Source: Hevea brasiliensis
Taxonomy: Eukaryota > Streptophyta > Magnoliopsida > Malpighiales > Euphorbiaceae
NCBI RefSeq assembly: GCF_030052815.1
Contig: NC_079502.1
Span: 4,554,103 to 4,618,102 of the forward strand
Reading direction: 5' to 3'
DNA: 64,000 nucleotides
In this document: piece after piece, positions 1 through 11,121 of the stretch
Position numbering within the stretch: the first letter of the stretch is position 1
Layout: each line of letters starts with the position of its first letter
Translations under genes and position numbers: made by a program
The notes under the pieces: generated by a model
The model's input: only the letters and a program-made list of their open reading frames with translations
Told to the model about the DNA's origin: nothing
Databases searched by the model: none

Positions 1-135
1 ACCTTTGAGATGCTTACTGGGTTTGCTCTTCTTGCTGTGTTGCTTTCTTGCGTCCACAATGATGGCAAACATAGTGAAGGCAGCCATTATAACAAATATG
101 AAAAATAGAAGAGATATACTCTTGTTTCTCTTCAT
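1..135 (-). CDS. Polygalacturonase (GH28) copy A, exon 1, cut by window start
   Basis: This is the 5' end of a pectin-cleaving polygalacturonase gene whose remaining exons lie left of base 1. The start at 133-135 was chosen because it is the first in-frame ATG after an upstream stop and it opens a signal peptide: a basic MKRNK start, then a hydrophobic run (SISLLFFIFVI...), consistent with secretion to the cell wall. Downstream come a basic Lys/Ser/His stretch and the reading matches exon 1 of copy B at 55309-55569. Unlike copy B, codon 2 here is AAG (Lys), so the start and signal peptide are intact. Whether the rest of copy A is functional cannot be seen. The family identity is inferred from copy B, where all GH28 motifs are present. 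Confidence 0.8.
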   Translation of the reverse strand, partial: MKRNKSISLLFFIFVIMAAFTMFAIIVDARKQHSKKSKPSKHLKG

Positions 136-429
136 CTTCACAATCCTTTTCTTCTCCTTTCCTGGAATATGGTCTCCTGGAGAATTAATGATAACTAGTC
201 TGGCTCTGGTTGAGATTGTGGAGTGAGCCGTTATGCATGGTTATATAATGTTATAATTTGCGAGCAAGCTTAGAGTATTTAATAATAAAATTATATTAAC
301 ACTTTTTATCTATTTGCTGTTTTCTTTATTGCCATCAAGTGTACAAGAACTTTTTTTTTTTGTGGTAGAAGAGCGTACAAGAACTTTAGTGTATTTGAGG
401 AGAAATTATAAAATAAAATAGTGATTCCA

Positions 430-800
430 TATAAAATGTCTATATAAAATGACAAGCCAATAAAATATAAATAAGTATATATAAATAAGTCCCATTAAAT
501 AATAATTGTCTGATGGTGAATTTAAAAAAATAATTACTTAATCATTTCAAATATTTGTCTATAGCTGATTGATTTGTTATTTCACATAAACTCTCTACAT
601 AAAATGAAATATTTAATGTTGACAAATATTTGTGTTCATGGAATGACATGCCAATGAAATATGGACAAGTGCATAGAAATAGGTTCATTAAATAATAATT
701 TTTTGATGGTAAATTTAAAAAAAAAAAATTACTCAATCATTTTAAATATTTATCTATATTTGATTAGTTTGTCATTCCATGTAAATTATTTGTATGAAAT
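430..800. repeat. Imperfect tandem repeat, two units of about 175 bp
   Basis: Two related blocks start near 430 and 624 (offset about 194 bp). Each contains the series 'gacaagccaat', 'cattaaataataatt', 'gatggtgaattta', 'atcattt.aaatattt' and 'tttgtcatt'. They differ at many positions, so the doubling is old. The same pair is in unit B at about 55864-56233, so it predates the segmental duplication. Confidence 0.6.
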
Positions 801-884
801 CACGACTCCACAATATAATTATTCAATCAGGTGTTTAGTTTGACTCAGTTAATTTTACTTATAAGTAGAAATTATAAGTAGATT

Positions 885-1261
885 AATATTTGATTTAGCG
901 TATAAATTAAAAAAATACTTAAAATAATTCAGAAATCATATATAAAAATATCTTATTTATGACTATTCTATTTATTTTAAAACTATTCTTTAACTAAATA
1001 AAAGACTATATTATATTAATAATTTTTAAAAATATAAATATTATATTATTTTAATAACTACCTCACTTAATTAACTATTCATTTTGTAATTTTAATAAAT
1101 TATATTACTTTTAAGCACTTTTTAACTAAATAGTTAAATTATTTAAAAATTATTTTAAAATAATTTTATCAAACAATTAACTATTTACTTTTAATTTAAC
1201 TTATAAATTTAAAAATATATTTTAAATTAAAATTTAAAAGTAAGTAACTAAACCAAATATT
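885..1261. mobile_element. Probable MITE, unit A
   Basis: The ends are inverted: AATATTTGATTTAG at 885-898 and CTAAACCAAATATT at 1248-1261 (13 of 14 bases pair). The roughly 380-bp interior is AT-rich and non-coding. I could not find a clear target-site duplication, so the class is not assigned. The orthologous copy in unit B spans about 56320-56708. Confidence 0.45.
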
Positions 1262-1590
1262 TTTTTTCCTAAACTTCTCTGTCTCAAATTAAAATTTATA
1301 GTACACAAAAGTTATAACACATGCATGCCGTATGGGAAATCCCAATAAACGAAAATAAAAACTATTTAGCATTAATAATGTTAATAATTTTTTAATCTAT
1401 AAAACATATAAGTGCCCCCATAAACATATAAGTGCTCCCATAAAATTAAGAGCTTGAATTTTATTAACGCCTTTTATAACGAGCGATATGTAAATTTCAT
1501 TGTAATTCCTCAATAAAGTTAGTAACATACCCTAATCTCTTAAACCGAAACCCTCACCTAAACTTTCTTTCAACTAAAAAAATTCTAATG

Positions 1591-1595
1591 ATTTA
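1591..1595. other. Target-site duplication ATTTA, left, of Tekay-type element
   Basis: ATTTA at 1591-1595 directly precedes the LTR start TGTAACACCCC, and ATTTA at 26992-26996 directly follows the LTR end GTGACA. Unit B has the unoccupied site at 57023-57027. This fixes both element ends to the base. Confidence 0.9.
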
Positions 1596-3595
1596 TGTAA
1601 CACCCCTAATTTTTAAATTTATTATTTTTGGGTAAATATTGATATTTTATTTTATTTGAATTTTAGGAAATTATTTGAAATTTTTTGGATTTAAGAAATC
1701 GGGTTTGATTTTTCGAAAATAAAAACTTTGATGATTTTTAAAAATTAATTTAAAGACCACGTGACAAAAACTAAAAATATATTTGGGGTCTACGAATTTT
1801 TCTGAGTTTTCTAGAATTTTTTCAAAATTTTTGGACCTCGTTTTCGGTCACAAGGCAGAGTAAAAATTTAAAATTTTGTATCTTGAATCGGACCGACCGA
1901 ATCGAACTGGAACGGATTGGACTGATCGAATCGGACCGATTTCTTCTTCCTTTTTATTTCTCCCCGCGCGTGTCCCGACCTCTCCTTCTCTCTCTCCCGT
2001 TTTCTCTCTCCTCCCTCCTCCCTCCTCCCCTCGCCTGCCAGTCGCCACCCAGCCCTCCCCACCTCGCCGGCGCAGTACCCCAGCCTCCCCCCATCACCAA
2101 TCGCCGCCTAGAATACTTGGAAACCGCGCGCGAAGCCTTGCGATGCGCAGCGCGCTGCTTCGTCTTCCCGGCCGATCTGGCCACCAATTAGGCCGGGTCT
2201 TGTGTCAAACAACATCTAAACCTCGAGAACTTTCCATAGACACCAAGAATACCAAAATCCATCGAGCGGTTTGTCCAATTTTGTCCGGGAAGTTTTAGCC
2301 CATTTTGATTTTTGGGCTAGATTTCTCGCAAACCGTGAACCCCACGAGGAAACCGAGAGTACCAGAGTGCTCCACTTGTCGAGAGCTTCGCGGCAATATA
2401 AATATCTAAATTTTCTGACACCGTTTTTCGGTGGGTCTCACGAAACTTCGTAGTATTTTTCTGAGTATTAAATGAGCTTAGAAAATTTCGTAAAATTTAT
2501 GTACTAACCCCCATGTTGTGGGCTTCGTGTAGGTATCTTCAATTCGCGGAAATTTGACAATTGTCCGGGTCTATGAATTTCCGACCAGACAGACCGGTTA
2601 TCGAAAAAGTCTTGGAATTGGATCGAGATTTTGGCTACCCCACCATTGTCAGACGCCCCGAGCGCGTTCCCGAGATCAGAATTGGCATAGGTAAACCCAA
2701 ACCTTGCTTTTTCGTAATTTTCTAGTGCTTAAATGGGATTAAAAATCCATAAAATATTTGTGGTAGCTCAGAAAATTATGATTCTTTTTGCATTAGCCTA
2801 GTAATATTGCTAAGGACCGCGGGGCAAATTTTTAGAGTTTATTTGGGTAGTTTTTGCAAAAAATGTCAATTATAAGGACTAAACTGTAATTTTACATATT
2901 GTAATTGATGACTATTTGGATGGGCCCAAGAGGGGCTGTGTGATATGATTGAGTTATGGGTGTATGGTTGGTGGATACAGAAGTGTGTTTTAAACCCATT
3001 TGCAGGTTGGGTAGGTCCTAGGTATAGGGGAGACTCTGTCGGATTTTCGGCACGACTTAGGACGTATTTGGTCTTTTCTTGGTTTGTATTGAGTCTTTTC
3101 TTGGTTTGTATTGAGTCAATTGTATTAAATAATTGTAATAAAATTATTAGGTGAGTCCGGACAGCCTTCTTCCTCCACCCAGCAGCCATAGTGACTGCTG
3201 TTAAGTCTGTGAGTAAAATATTAATTTTAATTATAATTTTGATATTATTATATGTTTAAGCATGCCCATGCATCACTTATATGCATATATCTATGTAGTT
3301 AAACTCTAGGCACGTTTTATGTTGCATTCACAACTGTTAAAGTGCCATGGATGTTGTTGTGGTAATTTGGAGCAGTGTGCGTGCGTTGGTGTGCGTGTGA
3401 TATGGTGTTGACTATGGATAGGACGGGTAGACACGGCTTGAGATCTTCGCTGGGACCCGGTCCTTCGGAGTAGACACGGCTTGAGTTCTTCGCTGGGACC
3501 CCGATTTGGTTTATTAAGCGAAAGTCCGGCTTGAGTTCTTCGCTGGCACAGGCTGGATTTAAGAGAGCTGTATAGGGGATCAGCTCCCATATATT
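1596..3595 (+). repeat. Tekay-type 5' LTR, first segment
   Basis: This is the 5' two kilobases of the LTR, beginning TGTAACACCCC. It contains a GC- and CT-rich island (about 1880-2220) that stands out from the AT-rich surroundings, and three copies of CGGCTTGAGWTCTTCGCTGG at 3434-3453, 3477-3496 and 3527-3546. It stops at 3595 where the Athila element entered and resumes at 18419. Against the 3' LTR it differs at roughly 6-7% of positions in the stretch I compared, mostly transitions. Open frames on both strands in the CT-rich part are compositional and are not called as genes. Confidence 0.9.
3591..3595. other. Target-site duplication ATATT, left, of Athila element
   Basis: ATATT at 3591-3595 and again at 18414-18418 bracket the element. 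Joining the flanks recreates the uninterrupted LTR sequence seen in the 3' LTR at 26311-26340, which confirms the insertion boundaries. Confidence 0.9.
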
Positions 3596-5208
3596 TGATG
3601 CGTCCCTACCGCAAGTGCACGGGTCGTACAAGTAGTATAGAAAAGATATCGATCCCACGAGGAGTTGTGTTAATGATTGAATTTTTGATATAAAAGTTGA
3701 CTAAATCGAAGTATTTATGAAATTAAAGTAATGAGTTGATGGGTAATGGAGCGTGAAATCTATATGTGCAAAATCAATATTCTATTCAACAATGTATTGC
3801 ATTAAACTAAAATTGCATCAAATTGAAATAAGCAAGTTCAAATATAGTAATATTGAAAATGGCAAGCAATTAAATTCAATTGAAAATTAACAATGGTAAA
3901 AAGGCGATTCCGGAGTTCGGGATTTCATATTCGAGCTATTTTGGGATTTAAATCGGTTATCCAATTTTATGAAACTTATGGGTTTTAAGGAGATTAATTC
4001 TTAAATCCTTTGAATTCCCTTTCGAATGAGACAAAGAGTGCCTTAATCAAACTAATCCTACTTTCGTGGAGTTAGAATTAATTAAGACCTATTAAGTTCT
4101 TTAATTAATCTGTGAATCCTCTTAATCCTTAGCCTATTTCTAGGTCTAAGTTAATTAAGTCCAATTTCTTGATTATCTATCACAAGGCCTTCTCCTTTCG
4201 GTGCTTCAACCATGGATTAAGAACATCACTTAATGGGATCCTACACTAAGCATGTCATTAAGCATACAAGAAATGAATAAAACTCATTAAGATCACAAAA
4301 TATGGATTACCCAATCAAAATCCACAAAATATCTCAAATATTACAACCCTTACTCCAGAATCAAAAGTAAACTACTCACTATCCATAATGCTTACAAGAT
4401 ATGATGAGTTTAAATGGAAATAAAGCTTTAATCTAAGCTAAGAAGTAAGAAATTAAACACTAGAAATGTAGAAAAATGTAAGGAAAGAAAGAAATCTGCA
4501 AATCTTGGTTGAAAATGGTGTGGAAGGTGAAGGTGACTCTTCAAATTCTGCTCAGCCCCTCCTTTCCTTTTCTGCTCCTTGTCTCCCCTCTAAAATGGGA
4601 AAATGAGACTATTTATAGCATTTTTCTGACATGGAGCCCTAAAATGGTATGTTCTAGGAGGAATTATTTGAGGGAATCTCCTGCCAGCTCATTAATGAAC
4701 TCTTCATGGATCAGATAAGTGGATCGCATAAGTTATGCAATCCCTTATGCGCTACTGTTCTCGAGTCACTTATGCGAAGCTACATGACTTAGTGCATAGG
4801 TTATGCACAATTCCGTGAAGGTGCATAAGGGAGGCAAGAACGTGCATAAGCTATGCAATCTCCTTATGCACATTTCGGCTGGTTCTGGAACAGTGATCTT
4901 TCTCCTTATGCAGGTCTGCATGGCTTATGCAGTAAGTTATGCACAGTTTGGTCAATGCATATTTCAGCTTGAAAACTTGTTTTTTGACATCTTTGGCTGT
5001 AGAAGACACTCCTCAATGGCAAAATTCTCTTCAGTCCTTCAAAAACACCATTTTTCCTACAAAACAAAGTAAAACTTACAAATTAATCTAAAATCGACAA
5101 TTATGAAAAACTAACTAATTAACTAATGAAATTAGCTAAAAATGACTAATAATCAAATAAAATGGTTATGAAATTAGACCTAAATGACTATGCAAAATGT
5201 GTGCATCA
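3596..5208 (-). repeat. Athila 3' LTR (in element sense)
   Basis: This 1613-bp LTR pairs with 16794-18413. Outside one patch the two differ at only about a dozen positions (under 1% by eye), so the insertion is recent. The patch at 4705-4770 is strongly mismatched to 17906-17970. The segment 4720-4965 has several GTGCATA/TATGCAC words that recur in the internal array. Confidence 0.9.
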
Positions 5209-5225
5209 AATACCCCCAAACTCAA
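5209..5225 (-). other. Athila polypurine tract
   Basis: On the minus strand the sequence GAGTTTGGGGGTATT runs directly into the 3' LTR start TGATGC. A purine-rich tract adjacent to the 3' LTR is the plus-strand primer site expected for an LTR retrotransposon. Confidence 0.75.
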
Positions 5226-7505
5226 GCTTTTGCTTGTCCTCAAGCAAACTTTAAAATGTAATGCAAAATTTTTAGGGGTGCCTTATCCAAAGAGCTATGA
5301 AAATTACCAATTGAAGTAACTAAACACACCTTTAGCCATACCAACAATCCATATACCCATCCTTCAAAATGCAAAGAATCTAATGCTTATCCAAGCTTTC
5401 ACCGCTTAGCCATCAAGTCAATTATCATTCAAAATCCCCAAACCAACCAATCAAAAGAGAGAGAGTCATGCTCAAAAGGAATTCTAGAACAATCAATAGT
5501 CAAAGTGTCTCTATATAGAGTGATGGAATTGAATGAATGAATGGATAATTTTCCAATCCCATAGGCAAATTCCCTACTCCTATCTCCACTAATGTAGCTA
5601 GTACTATCAAGAGATCAAAGGTCTTTTTAGGGATGTAATGGGGCCATGGGGTTCAAAATGAGGCTAAGAAGAAAGATGGGTAAAAAGTATTCAAAACATG
5701 AGAGTATTTTCAATTTTGAAACATAAGGTACACTTTATTATATCTTTTTCTTTCTTTTTTTATACATAGGAGAAAGAAATACACAATGAGGATTGTTAAG
5801 TGCTAGCATATCTTACAAGACACATAAAATGGAGGGACATTTTGATACTTTAGACTTGTATTTTGCATTTTCTTTTGATGCTTGTCCCTAGAATTTGCCA
5901 CCCCCAAACTCATTTCTTTTAATACTTTGGGTGGATTTCTTTCAATTTGAATGACAATAATGAAAAGTACATATACTAGCACTTTTACAAAATGACAAGC
6001 ATTTCTTCTCCCTTTTATTGCATTTTTTTTCCTTTTTTTTATTTTTTTTTATATTTTTATATATTTTTTTAGAAAGTGTACTTAATATTCAATATTATTC
6101 TCATGAAAAGGGTTGGAGTGTTTGGTTCATTGGCTAGGTAGCAATAAGTATTTCAAGAAAAATTAGGGATAAAAAGGCTCAAAGGGGTTTTCAAAGGTCA
6201 ATTTTAATTAGGAAAAAGGCCAAAGGTTTAAAATGAGATGGTTTTAAATCGAGGAATGCCTAATCATCTCTCTTTTCAAGTACAAGCTGGTATTTCGCCT
6301 TGAAAGGTTTAGAAAATTTGTTCTAGGATTGGTGAGACATCATTTGACTACCTTATATCCAATAACTCCCTCTAAACACTTCCACCTCCAAATGACTAGT
6401 TGGGTGGCTTTTTGGCTAAGAAGATATAGGCAAGGGATAGACACTTCAAAACCTTGCACCTTTTAGGAAACTTTCAATCCACAAACCCAACTAAAAGGTG
6501 AGTCAAATCACTCTCATAGGCACATTTTCAATACTCAAGGGACTTGGCAAAAGAATTTAATGCATGATGCATGATTCCTAAAAATGAGTAATGCATTAAC
6601 TAAATGGAGGAAGTCTATTTGTAAGCAATGTGTACAATTTCTAAGTGATATATAATGTGTGTGTAAATGTGTAATGAATATGTATGTATGGATGTATATG
6701 TAAAATATTTACAATATATGTAAATGGAATGGGATGAGATGCTCTTATACTCAAAATGTGAAAACTGAAGCAAAAATCAAAATGTGCACCCCCAAACTCA
6801 AAATTGGACATTGTCCTCAATGTCTCATGCAATGTATTATCAAAAGTCAAAGCAAATAGTAATTACCAGGAATTGTAAAGATTAAGAGCAAAAAGAAAGA
6901 GTTACCTGGTATGTAGCAGATGAGAATTCAAGATAAAGGGATGCATAAGAAACTGCACAGGTCATGCAGAGTTAAGTGCTGTCCTGGACATGTGCATAAG
7001 TAAGGTGCATAAGCCGTGCGGTGCTGCATAAGAGGCAATATATGTTGCATAGGCTATGCAGATGCTTGCATAAGGGAATACAACTGTGCAAAGGCTGCAT
7101 AAGTAGCAGAAAGGGTTGCACAGGCTATGCAGGACATTTGCATGAGGAAATTCATAGCCTGTGCAGTGTGTACAAAAGCTGCTGCATGGGAATTGGCAAG
7201 GGAAATGTACAACCAGCAGTAGAAACATTTGAAATATATACAAAGTATGGGCAAATATGTACAAAAGGGCAATAAGTGCAATAAAAATCAAAGAAGACTA
7301 ATGTAATAGCTAACTAATAAAACTTCAAGAAAAACAGAATTTAAAACAAACTAATTCAAAACAAACAAACATAATTTGAAACAAACTATAAATGTTTGAA
7401 CATATTTACAAAGAAAAGGTCCTACAGGATTGAACAAAAGTAAAACAGAAGCTAATCTATGTCTATTGTTTTGCCCTTGTCCAAAGATGTTGCTATAATG
7501 GTGGG
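5226..7505 (-). other. Athila 3' non-coding region
   Basis: This lies between the last Athila ORF and the 3' LTR. I see no coding sequence. It includes long T-rich and A-rich runs (about 5740-6075) and, at 6935-7190, about ten scattered TGCATAAG / CTATGCA words related to the array at 9340-10275. Open frames on either strand here follow that repeat wording and are not supported as genes. Confidence 0.6.
6935..7190. repeat. Dispersed TGCATAAG-type repeat cluster
   Basis: Words such as GTGCATAAG, TGCATAGGCTATGCA and TTGCATAAGG recur every 20-40 bases, less regular than the main array. They use the same 7-base arms (GTGCATA and TATGCAC) seen in the LTRs and in 9340-10275. Confidence 0.6.
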
Positions 7506-9037
7506 TCACTGCCATTGTCGAAATGATGGTGCTGGAGGAGGTGATGGAGGTGGGGGTGACATGCCCAGAAAGATCATGAGTTGCTTCACCATCGCCTTCA
7601 ATTCTTTCTGCTTGTCCCTGGTTTCCATGACAAGGTCAAATAGGTGATCATGACGATCCTTGAGTGTATCAAGACCAGTGTCAAGCTTCCTATCCACAAA
7701 GTATATATCATCACTAAGCCTGTCAAGATAGGTGAATAAGGCTTTAGTGTTGAATGCAGGAGGGGCTGTGGATGAGGAAGGTTCAGCTGTAGGAGGTATG
7801 GGCTGAGCAGAGGCTGCTGGGGTGTCTTGTGCAGGCTGAGGGGGTGGGGTAGGTGTAGTAGGGTGCTGTGGGACTGATGGGAAAGGTTGGGTTTCTGGTT
7901 GTGCAATAGGCTCAGTTTCTGCTGCAGGGTGGGCAGTATCAAAATAGGACAAATTGAACCCTGTTTTGGTTAAGTGTGCAGTATCAAAATATAAAGTGTC
8001 CACAAGTGCTGGTATTGAGTGCTCTGCAGGATTAAAACCAAAATGCTTGGCTATGACAGTGATAAGCCCACCCAAAACAATGTCACCTATGGATTTGGTG
8101 GCAATATGCAGCACATGCTCACAAAAGAAATAACCAGGTGAAACCTTAACTTTGTGAAATGCACACCATAACATAAATAGTTCAGATTTCCCACAAAGAC
8201 TTAACTAGTCCCTCTGCCCAATATGGTGCTAGCAATCAGCCCATGAATAAACCTAAGTGCAGGGTCAAGTATTTGGGATGTTTTTGATCTTCCAGCAGAG
8301 AAAGTTTGAGGTTGGTTTGTGATGATTCTCCAAAATTGGGCAGCATTCCAAATGCCCTTGTTGGCTACCTCTACTCCAGTATGTGGTACTCTAAATAACC
8401 CATCAATTGCAAAACCAAAAATGCTATGAAATTGGTCCAATGACAGCTCTCTATTTTGCCCCAAGCATCTAAATTTCATAATTGGTTTATGGTCTACATC
8501 ATGCAATTTAAGGGTAGTAGAGAATGAAGAAATAAACTCCAAAATTAGAGTTGGATAAACTATCTCCTGTTTATGCACAAATTCCATCCAACCCATCCCA
8601 TCAAGATATGCAACTACATTATCAAATAAACCAAGGGATTGTAGAGAATCAGCAGATATATACCTAGTGGGTTGTACCCTTCTATCCTTGAGGCATTTAA
8701 AAGCTGCTTTTTGAATTGTATCAGGAAAAGGCCAGGGTAGCTTTGATACATGTGAGGCTGCCGAAATTGTCTTTTTGCTGGAAGAGGGTGTAGAGGCTGG
8801 AGCTTTTGGCTTTTTGGGTGGCTGTTCCGATAATGGGGTGGGTGGGTCTTTGCGTTTGGACAGAGGAGGGGCAGAGGACATGGGTAGCACAGATTTGGAC
8901 CGGATTTTACGTTTGTATGTGGTTGGGGGAGGTGGTGGGGGTGTCGTTTGTGGAGGAGAATTGGGAGTGGGGGGTATCGTTGACAATGGCGAGACTTCGA
9001 GAGGAGAAGCTGGACGGGAATGGGGAGGGGACTCCAT
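7506..9037 (-). pseudogene. Athila ORF downstream of pol (ATHILA ORF-1-like), frameshifted
   Basis: Two minus-strand frames (9037-8201, 278 codons; 8174-7506, 222 codons) form one gene of about 510 codons broken by a small frameshift near 8175-8201. The N-terminus is Pro/Ser/Thr-rich with basic clusters. The middle (after about residue 95) has the globular region I recognise as the plant ATHILA ORF-1 / putative transposon protein family, including tryptophan- and leucine-rich blocks and a LWCAFHK segment after the break. The C-terminal half is a long Pro/Gln/Ser-rich linker followed by a charged, probably helical stretch rich in Asp, Lys and Leu. It sits where some Athila elements carry an env-like ORF, but I see no signal peptide or transmembrane segment. 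Function is unknown. Family call moderate, break clear. Confidence 0.65.
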
Positions 9038-9239
9038 TGCCGATGGAGAAGATGGAAGAGATAAGGGGGAAAGAAGAAAATCGAAGAATAATGAGAATTA
9101 GGGCAAATGTAGTGAGAATCGAAATGGAGAAGAAGGTGTGAGGAGGAGTTATGCCGGAACGAGGGTTGTGAGAGAGGAAGGAAAGTGAACAGGGTTTATC
9201 GGGATGAAGGTGGGAAAGAAAAAGGAAAAAAAAAATTGA

Positions 9240-9339
9240 TTTAAATGGGTTTTGTAAAAGACTGCATAAGTGAAAAATGATTGATGCATAACCTGTGCAC
9301 TCGTTTATACATGTTTCAGAATGATTTGAAATTCAGAGA
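9240..9339. other. Spacer between Athila ORF and repeat array
   Basis: A short AT-rich stretch with two partial TGCATA words. No gene is seen. Confidence 0.4.
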
Positions 9340-10275
9340 AATAGCTTATGCACAAGTGCATAGGTCATGCACTGTCCTTATGCACTGTTCGGCAGGTATT
9401 GAAATCTTAGGTTGGTGGTCATGCAGTTGTGCATGAGTCATGCACCTTCCTTATGCAAGTTTCGGTGACCCTTGAAATTTTGAGGAGCGAAGTCATGCGG
9501 GAGTGCATAAGTTATGCACCCCCCTTATGCATCTCTCGGCAAAAGTGGTTTTTTTTAGAAAATCGGGTCATGCAGAAGTGCATAGGTCATGCACTCTGCT
9601 CATGCACTGTTCGACAATTTTTGGAATTTGGGTTGGTGGTCATGCAGATATGCATAACCTATGCACTCTGCTTATGCACTCCTCGGTGGGTTTTGAGATT
9701 CAGAGTTTGAGGTCATGCAGAAGTGCATAAGCTATGCACTCTGCTTATGCATGTCTCGGCAGCTTTTGAAATTCAGAGTCTTTGGTTATGCAGAAGTGCA
9801 TAAGTCATGCACTCTGCTTATGCACTCCTCGGCAAGTTTGGTTTTTCTGGGTTTCTGGTCATGCAGAAGTGCATAAGCTATGCACTCTGCTTATGCACCC
9901 CTCGGCAGAATTGGAGTTTTGGATTTTTGGTTATGCAGAAGTGCATAAGTCATGCACTCTGCTTATGCACCCCTCGGCAGAATTGGAGATTCAGAGTTTT
10001 TTTTGGTCATGCGGGAGTGCATAAGTTATGCACTCCCCTTATGCAAACTTCGGCAGAGAGAGAAAATGAAGGATTTGAGGTTATGCAAATGTGCATAGGT
10101 CATGCACTCTGCTTATGCAAGTTTCTAAAGATGTGAAATTTGACAAAATTAGGCTATGCAGAGTTGCATAAGCTATGCACTCTCCTTATGCACTTGCAAT
10201 AAAGGTGAAAAATGGCAAGAATTGTGGTTATGCAGGATTGCATAAGCTATGCAGTTGCTTATGCACAATTTAACA
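9340..10275. repeat. Tandem array of palindromic GTGCATA-AGY-TATGCAC units
   Basis: About fourteen units spaced 65-80 bp. A typical unit reads CATGCAGAA, then GTGCATAAGCTATGCAC (7-base inverted arms around a 3-base loop), then TCTGCTTATGCAC and TCCTCGGCAG, followed by 20-30 variable bases. Arms are well conserved while the inter-core sequence varies. The array lies between integrase and the extra ORF of Athila. Because the period is often a multiple of three, it gives long spurious plus-strand frames (such as 9429-10136) that translate as a repeated Cys/His pattern; these are not genes. Confidence 0.85.
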
Positions 10276-11121
10276 AGATCAAGAATGCAATAGAACATGG
10301 ATTGCAAGTGTGAAAAATACCCTAGAATGAGGAAATATAATTCTATGAAGCATAAACCATGAGAATTTTCACCAAAAACACATCAATATATACAAAGTGT
10401 ATCAAAAAGGCAACACACAAGCATGTAGACATTGATCCTACATAAAAGACTTTTGAGAACTATGCCATTTTGACTCAAATTCTGCAAATCAACATTTAGC
10501 ACATAAAACTCCATAAAATCTGCATAAAGTTGCATCTAACCACAAATGAGAAATGAACTCTCCAAGTTTTGCCAAGAAAATACAGCATTTCTACCTTGAA
10601 TTCTACAACCCAAATAAGCTCGTAACTGCAAAAATGGCTCACTTACCACCACATTAACATTAAAAGCACAAGTATTAAAAAATTACACACCCAACCTCAC
10701 CAAAAACGCAAGCCATTTGCTGCAGACATCCTTTTTGCTGCAGAATGTACTTTTCCTCTGCATAAACCAGATTGCAGCCTAAGGACATAATTCATCTGCT
10801 GCAGACCTTTCCTTGCTGCAGATTTCATTTTTCCTCTCTGCATAAACCAGGTAGCAGACCCTGCACAGATTATGCAGCAAAAAACCAATCAGTTTTTGGG
10901 AAAATTTGAAGGACAAAATTTTCAAGTTAAGAATTACTTCCCCAACAGTGCACCAGCCTTTCTTCATTGAATTACATCTACAAGGGACAAGATTTAACAA
11001 TGTCAAAAATTGAATTTGGGAAGATTTAAGATAAAAACAAAATCAATGAAAATGAAAGTAAATTAGCAAAAGCAAAATAAAAGGACTTGGGATGCCTTCC
11101 AAGAGGGCTACTTTATAGTCC
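10276..11121 (-). other. Athila spacer after integrase
   Basis: Non-coding, AT-rich. It includes a two-copy repeat at about 10721-10865 built from TGCTGCAGA and CTCTGCATAAACCAG words (period about 75 bp). Minus-strand open frames here have no recognisable domain. Confidence 0.5.
10721..10865. repeat. Two-copy repeat with CTGCAG and TGCATAAACCAG words
   Basis: Each half contains TGCTGCAGA twice and then TTTTCCTCT..GCATAAACCAG. The halves diverge by substitutions and short indels. Confidence 0.5.

Larger units (their letters stand above)
136..1590. other. AT-rich upstream region of polygalacturonase A
   Basis: This is the promoter side and intergenic space of polygalacturonase A. No coding sequence is supported. 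It holds an imperfect tandem repeat (about 430-800) and a probable MITE (885-1261), listed separately. Compared with unit B (55570-57022) it carries small differences, including an A-only tandem doubling of about 22 bp near 1398-1441. The short open frames here are low-complexity AT sequence. Confidence 0.6.

Noticed and set aside
5..226. Plus-strand 73-codon frame with hydrophobic translation (also 55439-55660)
   Set aside because: It is the antisense shadow of polygalacturonase exon 1 and its signal peptide.
1848..2298. Open frames on both strands in the Tekay LTR (also 24468-25013 and 46477-47078)
   Set aside because: They result from stop-poor CT/GC-rich sequence. Frames shift between LTR copies and no domain is recognised.
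9429..10136. Overlapping plus-strand frames with repeated Cys/His pattern
   Set aside because: They follow the tandem hairpin array, whose period is near a multiple of three. There is no start context or domain, and several frames are open at once.
9340..10275. CRISPR-like look of the repeat array
   Set aside because: Plant nuclear retrotransposon context; repeat cores are irregular, spacers are 20-30 bp and related to each other, and there are no cas genes.
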